Shown here: one piece after another, positions 58,784 to 64,000 of the stretch
Numbering within the stretch: position 1 is the stretch's first letter
Layout of the letters: each line of letters starts with the position of its first letter
Assembly: GCA_016700055.1 (NCBI GenBank)
Contig: CP064997.1
Span: 682,001 to 746,000, forward strand
From: Actinomycetota bacterium
Lineage (GTDB): Bacteria > Actinomycetota > Acidimicrobiia > Acidimicrobiales > Ilumatobacteraceae
Direction of reading: 5' to 3'
Length of the DNA: 64,000 nt
Notes under the pieces: generated by a model
Databases searched by the model: none
What the model was told of the DNA's origin: nothing
Seen by the model: the letters and a program-made list of their open reading frames with translations, nothing else
Made by a program: the position numbers and the translations under genes

Positions 58784-60439
58784 ATGGGCGGTGCAGTGGG
58801 CGACGGTGAAACCGGTGGGCGAGAGCCCATCTCCCGGCGACGTTTCTTCGCCCTGTCGGCCCTCGCGGTGGTCGCCGCCTGCTCCAGCGACGACGAGGGC
58901 GCGGCACCGACCTCGGACGACACCGAGCCGTCGAACGTCACCGCGGCCACCGAGCCGGCAACTGCGTCCGAGCCTTCCACCGTCACCTCGGTCGCGCCCA
59001 CCACTCCAGCGCTCGATCTGGCCGCCGACCCGTTCGTGCTCGGAGTGGCGAGCGGTGATCCCGACGCGACCAGCGTGATCCTGTGGACTCGTCTCGTGCT
59101 CGATGCGCAGCGGGACGCGGCACCTGCTGCCGAGGAGATCGAGGTCGGCTGGGAGCTGGCTGGGGACGAGGCGTTCACCGAGGTGACGGCCAGTGGCACC
59201 GCCGCGGCGGAGGCCCGCTACGGCTACAGCGTCCACGTCGAGGCCCCGCTCACCGGCAGGGCCTGGTACCGGTTCCACGCCGGAGGTTGGACGAGCGCAA
59301 CCGGGCGCACCTCCAGCGCGGCGCCCGATGCCGCGACGCCGCTGCGGATCGCGTCCGCTTCCTGCCAGCACTGGGAGACGGGGTTCTACGCCGCGTACCG
59401 CGACCTCGTCGAGCAGCAGCCGGACCTCGTCGTCTTCCTCGGCGACTACATCTACGAAGGAGCGGCCCGACCGGTGGGCGGAGCCGTCGTCAGGAGCCAT
59501 GAGGGCCCCGAGCCGACCGACCTCGTCGCCTACCGCAACCGCTACGCGCACTACCGCAGCGACGCCAACCTCCGCGCTGCCCATGCCGCGTGTCCCTGGG
59601 TGGTCACGTGGGACGACCACGAGGTGGAGAACAACTACGCCGGCCTGGTCCCGCAGGACCCAGCCGATGCCGCCGGCTTCCCGGCGCGCCGCGCCGCGGC
59701 GTACCAGGCCTGGTGGGAACACATGCCGGTGCGCCTCCCGGCGCCGACCACCGGTGCGCTCCTGATCCACCGCCAGGTGTCATGGGGGACGCTCGCCGAC
59801 GTGCTCGTGCTCGACGGTCGCCAGTTCCGCAGCGACCAGGCGTGCGGCGACGTCACCCTCAGCACCGAGCCTGCCTGCGCAGAGGCCCACGACCCGGAGC
59901 GCACGATGCTCGGCGGGGAGCAGCAGGCGTGGGTGGACCAACGCCTCGGCCGAGCCGACGCGACGTGGAACGTCATCGCGCAGCAGGTGGTGATGACCGA
60001 CCTCTCGCTGCCCAACGGGGCGATCCTGAACTTCGACCAGTGGGACGGCTACTCCCCGGCTCGCGAGGAGCTGCTCTCTCTCGTGCGCGACCGCGGCGTA
60101 CAGAACCTGGTCGTGCTGACCGGCGACATCCATCTCGCCGGGGCCAGCTACGTGACGGCGACCCCGGGCGACGCGCAGCGCCTGGGGGTGGAGCTGACCG
60201 CCACCTCCATCTCCTCGCTCGGCATCGTCGACGCCTCGCTCACCCCACTGCTGGCCGAGTTCCCGACCGTCGTCGACGTCGAGCTGACGCACCGCGGCTA
60301 CCTGATCCACACCGTCACCCCGGAGTCCTGGACGGCCGAGTACCGCATCGTCGAGGACGCCCTGCGCGCGGACTCGGCGGTCACCACCTGGCGGACGTTC
60401 CGCGTCGACGCCGGTACCACCGAGCTCGTCGGCGTCTAG
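58784..60439 (+). CDS. phoD: Tat-exported alkaline phosphatase D-like phosphodiesterase
   Basis: A 551-residue PhoD-family metallophosphoesterase. The N-terminus has a twin-arginine motif (SRRRFF, Arg18-Arg19) and an AVVAAC lipobox (Cys33), so it is probably a Tat-translocated lipoprotein. After a Thr/Ser linker come the small N-terminal beta domain and the catalytic domain with VFLGDYIYE, VVTWDDHEVENNYAG and VVLTGDIHLAG, which bind iron and calcium. It releases phosphate from esters outside the cell. ATG 58784 directly after a palindrome. It ends four bases from convergent pgi. Confidence 0.9.
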   Translation: MGGAVGDGETGGREPISRRRFFALSALAVVAACSSDDEGAAPTSDDTEPSNVTAATEPATASEPSTVTSVAPTTPALDLAADPFVLGVASGDPDATSVILWTRLVLDAQRDAAPAAEEIEVGWELAGDEAFTEVTASGTAAAEARYGYSVHVEAPLTGRAWYRFHAGGWTSATGRTSSAAPDAATPLRIASASCQHWETGFYAAYRDLVEQQPDLVVFLGDYIYEGAARPVGGAVVRSHEGPEPTDLVAYRNRYAHYRSDANLRAAHAACPWVVTWDDHEVENNYAGLVPQDPADAAGFPARRAAAYQAWWEHMPVRLPAPTTGALLIHRQVSWGTLADVLVLDGRQFRSDQACGDVTLSTEPACAEAHDPERTMLGGEQQAWVDQRLGRADATWNVIAQQVVMTDLSLPNGAILNFDQWDGYSPAREELLSLVRDRGVQNLVVLTGDIHLAGASYVTATPGDAQRLGVELTATSISSLGIVDASLTPLLAEFPTVVDVELTHRGYLIHTVTPESWTAEYRIVEDALRADSAVTTWRTFRVDAGTTELVGV

Positions 60440-60443
60440 CGCA

Positions 60444-62042
60444 TCACCCGTCGCGCTGCGCGCGGTACCAGCGGATCATCGCGTTAGTCGACGGGTCGTG
60501 TGCGGGATCGGCATCGCCGGTCAGCTCGGGCGTGATCCGGTTGGCGAGGGCCTTGCCCAGCTCCACTCCCCACTGGTCGAAGCTGTTGACACCCCAGACG
60601 CAGCCCTGCACGAACACGACGTGCTCGTAGAGCGCGACCAGTTGGCCGAGCACCGCGGGGGTCAGCTGCGGCGCGAGGATGGTCGTCGACGGCCGATTGC
60701 CGGGAAAGGTGCGGTGAGCCACCTGCTCGGCCGGCACGCCGTCGGCCGCGACCTCGGCCGCGGTCCGCCCGAAGGCAAGCGCCTCGCCCTGGGCGAGCAG
60801 GTTCGCGACGAGCAGGTCTTGCTGGTGCAGATGCGGGTGGTTGGCGCGGGCGAAGCCGACGAAATCGACGGGTACGAGACGAGTGCCCTGGTGCAGCAGC
60901 TGGAAGAACGCATGCTGGCCGTTGGTGCCCGGTTCCCCCCACACCACCGCGGCCGTGTCCGCACGCACGGCGGTCCCGTCGAGGCGCACGGACTTGCCGT
61001 TGGACTCCATGTCGAGCTGTTGCAGATACGCGGGGAACCGCCGCAGCTCGTGGGCGTAGGGCAGCACCGCCTTCGTCTCGGCGCCGAGCACGTTCGTGTA
61101 CCAGATCCCGAGCATCGCCATCAGCACAGGCACGTTGCGCTCGAGCGGGGCGCTACAGAAGTGGTCGTCGATCGCCCGCATCCCGGCGAGCATGTCGGTG
61201 AACTGCTCGGGCCCGATGGCGATCATGAGCGCCAGCCCGATCGCCGAGTCGAGCGAGTACCGCCCGCCAACCCAGTCCCAGAACTCGAACATCTGCCGGG
61301 TGTCGATCCCGAACCTGGCGACCTCGGTCGCGTTCGTGCTGACGGCGACGAAGTGTTGCGCGACGGCAGCCTCGCCGAGGGCACCGACGAGCCAGTCGCG
61401 CGCGGTGCGGGCGTTGACGATCGTCTCGAGGGTGGTGAACGTCTTCGACGCGACGACGACCAGCGTCTCCGCAGGTTCGAGGTCGACCAGCGCGGCGGCG
61501 ATGTCGGCCCCGTCGACGTTGGACACGAACCGGCAGTGGAGCGCGGGCTGCACGTAGGAGCGCAGCGCCTCGTACGCCATCGCCGGGCCGAGATCGCTGC
61601 CGCCGATACCGATGTTGACCACGTTCCTGATGCGCCTGCCGGTCGAACCCAGCCAACGGCCGTCACGCACCCGGCGCGAGAAGTCCGCCATCCGCCCGAG
61701 CACGGCGTGCACCGCGGGCACGACATCGGTGCCGTCGACGAAGACCTCGGCTCCTTCCGGGGCGCGCAGGGCCGTGTGGAGCACCGCCCGGTCTTCGGTG
61801 ACGTTGATCCGCTCACCGCCGAACATCGCCGCCCGGCGGCCCTCCACGCCCGACGCGCGCGCGAGCTCGACGAGGGAGTCGAAGATCTGCGCGTCGACCA
61901 GGTTCTTCGACATGTCGACGCGTAGGTCGGCGGCCACGAAGGTCATCCGTTCGGCCCGGCCGGGGTCGCCGGCGAACAGCTCTCGAAGGTGGGCGGGGCG
62001 GCGCAGCTCGACCAGCGCCTTCCACTGCGGCAGTTCGTCCAT
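60444..62042 (-). CDS. pgi: Glucose-6-phosphate isomerase
   Basis: A 532-residue PGI interconverting glucose-6-P and fructose-6-[19 protein letters not shown], the SKTFTTLET phosphate loop, the catalytic Glu and His in [19 protein letters not shown], and the C-terminal [11 protein letters not shown] (catalytic Lys) are all intact. The ATG at 62042 gives the usual family length. It lies 41 bases after the mutase stop on the same strand. It can feed fructose-6-P to the mannose and GDP-fucose route in this window. Confidence 0.96.
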   Translation of the reverse strand: MDELPQWKALVELRRPAHLRELFAGDPGRAERMTFVAADLRVDMSKNLVDAQIFDSLVELARASGVEGRRAAMFGGERINVTEDRAVLHTALRAPEGAEVFVDGTDVVPAVHAVLGRMADFSRRVRDGRWLGSTGRRIRNVVNIGIGGSDLGPAMAYEALRSYVQPALHCRFVSNVDGADIAAALVDLEPAETLVVVASKTFTTLETIVNARTARDWLVGALGEAAVAQHFVAVSTNATEVARFGIDTRQMFEFWDWVGGRYSLDSAIGLALMIAIGPEQFTDMLAGMRAIDDHFCSAPLERNVPVLMAMLGIWYTNVLGAETKAVLPYAHELRRFPAYLQQLDMESNGKSVRLDGTAVRADTAAVVWGEPGTNGQHAFFQLLHQGTRLVPVDFVGFARANHPHLHQQDLLVANLLAQGEALAFGRTAAEVAADGVPAEQVAHRTFPGNRPSTTILAPQLTPAVLGQLVALYEHVVFVQGCVWGVNSFDQWGVELGKALANRITPELTGDADPAHDPSTNAMIRWYRAQRDG

Positions 62043-62083
62043 CGCCGCCGAACCTACCCTGACCCCCCATGGCGGGGACGGGG

Positions 62084-63727
62084 TCAGATGGTGGGGGTCT
62101 CGGTGTGGCGGCCGAACACGCCGGCGAGAGTGGACATCATCTCGCCCAAGGTGGCGTAGGCGCGGGAGGCGTCGATCAGCGCCGGCATCAGGTTCAGTTC
62201 GGGGTCGCGGGCCTCGGCGGCGAGGCGGGCGAGGGCGGCGTCGACGGCCCCGCCGTCGCGGTCGGCCCGCACTGCGGCGAGCCGCTTCACCTGGCGGGCC
62301 TCGTCTTCGTTCGTGATCCGCAGCAGATCGAGCCCGGTGGAGTCGTCGTTGCCGTCGGTGAACCGGTTGACGCCGACGACGATCCGCCGGCCGTCGTTCA
62401 GCTTGCGCTCGAGCTCGTAAGCGGAGTCCGCGATCTTGCCCTGGAACCAGTTCTCCTCGATGCCGCGGATGCAGCCTTCGAGCAACGACCCCCCGCCGAG
62501 CGCGTCGAGGTGGGCGAACACCTCCTCCGCCTGACGCTCCAGCTCGTCGGTGAGCTCTTCCACGAACCACGAGCCCCCGAGCGGGTCGGCCACGTGGGCG
62601 ACGTTCGTCTCGTAGGCGATCACCTGCTGGGTGCGCAGGGCGATCCGGGCCGCTCGCTCGGTGGGCAGCGCAAGCGCCTCGTCCATCGAGTTCGTGTGCA
62701 ACGACTGCGTCCCGCCGAGCACGCCGGCGAGCGCCTCGATCGCGGTGCGCACGATGTTCACCTCGGGCTGCTGGGCGGTCAGGGAAACCCCGGCGGTCTG
62801 GGTGTGGAACCGCAGCTGCCGAGAGCGCTCCGCCTGCGCCCCGTATCGATCACGCATCCAACGCGCCCAGATGCGCCGGGCGGCGCGGTACTTGGCGATC
62901 TCTTCGAAGAAGTCGATGTGCGCGTTGAAGAAGAAGCTGAGCCGCGGCGCGAACGCGTCGACGTCGAGCCCCGCGGCGAGCGCCAACTCGACGTACGCGA
63001 AGCCGTTGGCCAAGGTGAACGCGAGCTCTTCGGCCGCGGTCGAACCGGCCTCGCGGATGTGGTAGCCCGAGATCGAGATCGAGTGCCACCGCGGCATCTC
63101 GGCCGCGGTGAACGAGATCGTGTCGCGGACGAGGCGCATCGACTGGCGGGGCGGGAAGACGAACTCCTTCTGCGCCTGGTACTCCTTCAAGATGTCGTTC
63201 TGGAGGGTGCCGCCGAGCCGGGACCTGGGCACGCCGGCCAACTCGGCCTGCGCGACGAACATCGCGAAGATCGCCGCCGCCGGTGAGTTGATCGTCATCG
63301 ACGTGGTGATCTCGCCGACGTCGATGCCGGCGAAGAGGTCTTCCATGTCGGCAAGGGAGTCGATGGCGACGCCGCACCGGCCGACCTCGCCCAACGCCAT
63401 CTCGTCGTCGCTGTCGAGGCCGAGCAGCGTCGGCATGTCGAACGCGGTGGAGAGCCCGTCGCCGCCGGCCCGGATGATCTCCTTGAAGCGCCAGTTCGTG
63501 TCGTCCGCCGTGCCGAACCCGGCGAACATCCGCATCGTCCACAACTTCGAGCGGTACATCGACGCGTACGGCCCGCGGGTGTAAGGGTCTACCCCCGGCC
63601 ACTCACCCGAGCCGTCGGGCGGCCCGTACACCGGCGCCAAGGGGACACCGGACATCGTCGAGAAGTCGGCCTCGCGCAGCGGGGACGCATCGAACGCCTG
63701 CTGCCAGCGCTCACGGGCATCGCTCAT
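62084..63727 (-). CDS. Acyl-CoA mutase large subunit with isobutyryl-CoA mutase substrate signature
   Basis: A 547-residue (beta/alpha)8 barrel subunit of a B12-dependent mutase, without B12 domain. Where methylmalonyl-CoA mutase has Tyr89 and Arg207, this protein has Phe68 (WTMRMFAGF) and Gln186 (KEYQAQKEF), the Phe/Gln pair described for isobutyryl-CoA mutase (n-butyryl/isobutyryl-CoA). [13 protein letters not shown] holds the active-site Tyr and His. Automated pipelines may call it methylmalonyl-CoA mutase. The small subunit is at 58321, separated by pgi and phoD. ATG 63727. Confidence 0.88.
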   Translation of the reverse strand: MSDARERWQQAFDASPLREADFSTMSGVPLAPVYGPPDGSGEWPGVDPYTRGPYASMYRSKLWTMRMFAGFGTADDTNWRFKEIIRAGGDGLSTAFDMPTLLGLDSDDEMALGEVGRCGVAIDSLADMEDLFAGIDVGEITTSMTINSPAAAIFAMFVAQAELAGVPRSRLGGTLQNDILKEYQAQKEFVFPPRQSMRLVRDTISFTAAEMPRWHSISISGYHIREAGSTAAEELAFTLANGFAYVELALAAGLDVDAFAPRLSFFFNAHIDFFEEIAKYRAARRIWARWMRDRYGAQAERSRQLRFHTQTAGVSLTAQQPEVNIVRTAIEALAGVLGGTQSLHTNSMDEALALPTERAARIALRTQQVIAYETNVAHVADPLGGSWFVEELTDELERQAEEVFAHLDALGGGSLLEGCIRGIEENWFQGKIADSAYELERKLNDGRRIVVGVNRFTDGNDDSTGLDLLRITNEDEARQVKRLAAVRADRDGGAVDAALARLAAEARDPELNLMPALIDASRAYATLGEMMSTLAGVFGRHTETPTI

Positions 63728-63795
63728 CGGGCCAGTGTAAGACCGGCCGCGGAACCGGCTGCGGCGACGCCGGCGTGGCGCCGTAGCGTGGCCGG

Positions 63796-64000
63796 ATGGA
63801 CGCGTCGACGAGCAGCACCGCCGTGCCGTCCAGCTCCCCCACCACAGCACCACCGGGCATGTCTGCCGCGCAGCTCGAACTGCGCAGCGGTGTCGTCGCC
63901 GGCATCACTGCGTACGTCGTCTGGGGGTTCCTCACCATCTACTGGAAGGGACTGCGCGACTTCGCTCCGGTGGAGCTGATCGGCTACCGCGTGGTCCTGT
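63796..64000 (+). CDS. RarD-like EamA transporter (N-terminal part)
   Basis: The first 68 codons from ATG 63796 run off the end of the window. A Ser/Thr/Pro-rich leader (1-25) precedes GVVAGITAYVVWGFLTIYWKGLRDFAPVELIGYR, the first membrane helix and loop of the RarD subfamily of EamA (drug/metabolite) transporters. A second Met at residue 22 may be the true start. It is divergent from the mutase gene (68 bases between starts). Confidence 0.8.
   Translation, partial: MDASTSSTAVPSSSPTTAPPGMSAAQLELRSGVVAGITAYVVWGFLTIYWKGLRDFAPVELIGYRVVL

Overview
The window is a very GC-rich, extremely compact chromosomal segment from an actinobacterium. The gene set (F420 biosynthesis genes cofD, cofE and cofC, F420-type oxidoreductases, tandem PafB/PafC-like WYL regulators, a DUF3499 gene, ftsEX-prfB-secA, a PIN-PhoH protein and a twin-subunit acyl-CoA mutase) fits the class Acidimicrobiia best. 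That placement is inference from gene content and style, not a database match. No rRNA, tRNA, CRISPR array, prophage or insertion sequence was seen. No intergenic gap exceeds about 260 bases. Ten of eleven convergent gene pairs overlap or lie within 20 bases, and about ten same-strand pairs share a 4-base start/stop overlap.

Layout. 1-4.9 kb: end of an mraY-like gene, then a leftward operon (penicillin-acylase-type lipoprotein, LLM-class oxidoreductase, acyl-CoA-dehydrogenase-like flavoprotein) closed by a strong hairpin/T-tract terminator. 4.9-12.7 kb: tyrosine phenol-lyase, an F420/FMN PPOX protein, a divergent FtsH-like protease with a structured leader, an L,D-transpeptidase, menB, purU and an enoyl-CoA hydratase. 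12.7-19.4 kb: ftsX, ftsE, prfB, secA and comF, all leftward. 19.7-28.6 kb: a YczE-type membrane protein, ahcY, a three-repeat secreted protein, a Trm112-like protein, phosphomannomutase, a large membrane protein, a CPBP protease and DUF3499. 28.7-30.7 kb: canonical ftsH.

30.7-51.5 kb is a cell-surface glycan region: a giant membrane GT2, a flippase, gmd and fcl (GDP-fucose route), a sugar-nucleotide pyrophosphorylase, an SDR that lacks catalytic residues, and several GT4 glycosyltransferases, one broken by a frameshift in a G7 run. cofD and cofE are embedded in it and cofC follows gpsA. The manB, DUF3499, GT2, cofDE and pyrophosphorylase genes recall the fbiAB-manB-manC-wbbL neighbourhood of mycobacteria.

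51.5-64 kb: cofC, a PIG-L deacetylase, HU followed by a separate gene made only of 24 lysine/alanine/proline pentapeptides (the tail that is fused to HU in mycobacteria), a HIT protein, PIN-PhoH, a DnaQ-like exonuclease, two WYL regulators, a B12-binding mutase subunit, a Tat-exported PhoD phosphatase, pgi, an isobutyryl-CoA-type mutase large subunit and the start of a rarD-like gene.

No clearly novel multi-gene defence or mobile system was found. The observations most worth checking are the split HU/lysine-tail pair with palindromes around its promoter, the structured leader and altered Walker B of the FtsH-like protease, the catalytically degenerate SDR, and the homopolymer-frameshifted glycosyltransferase.
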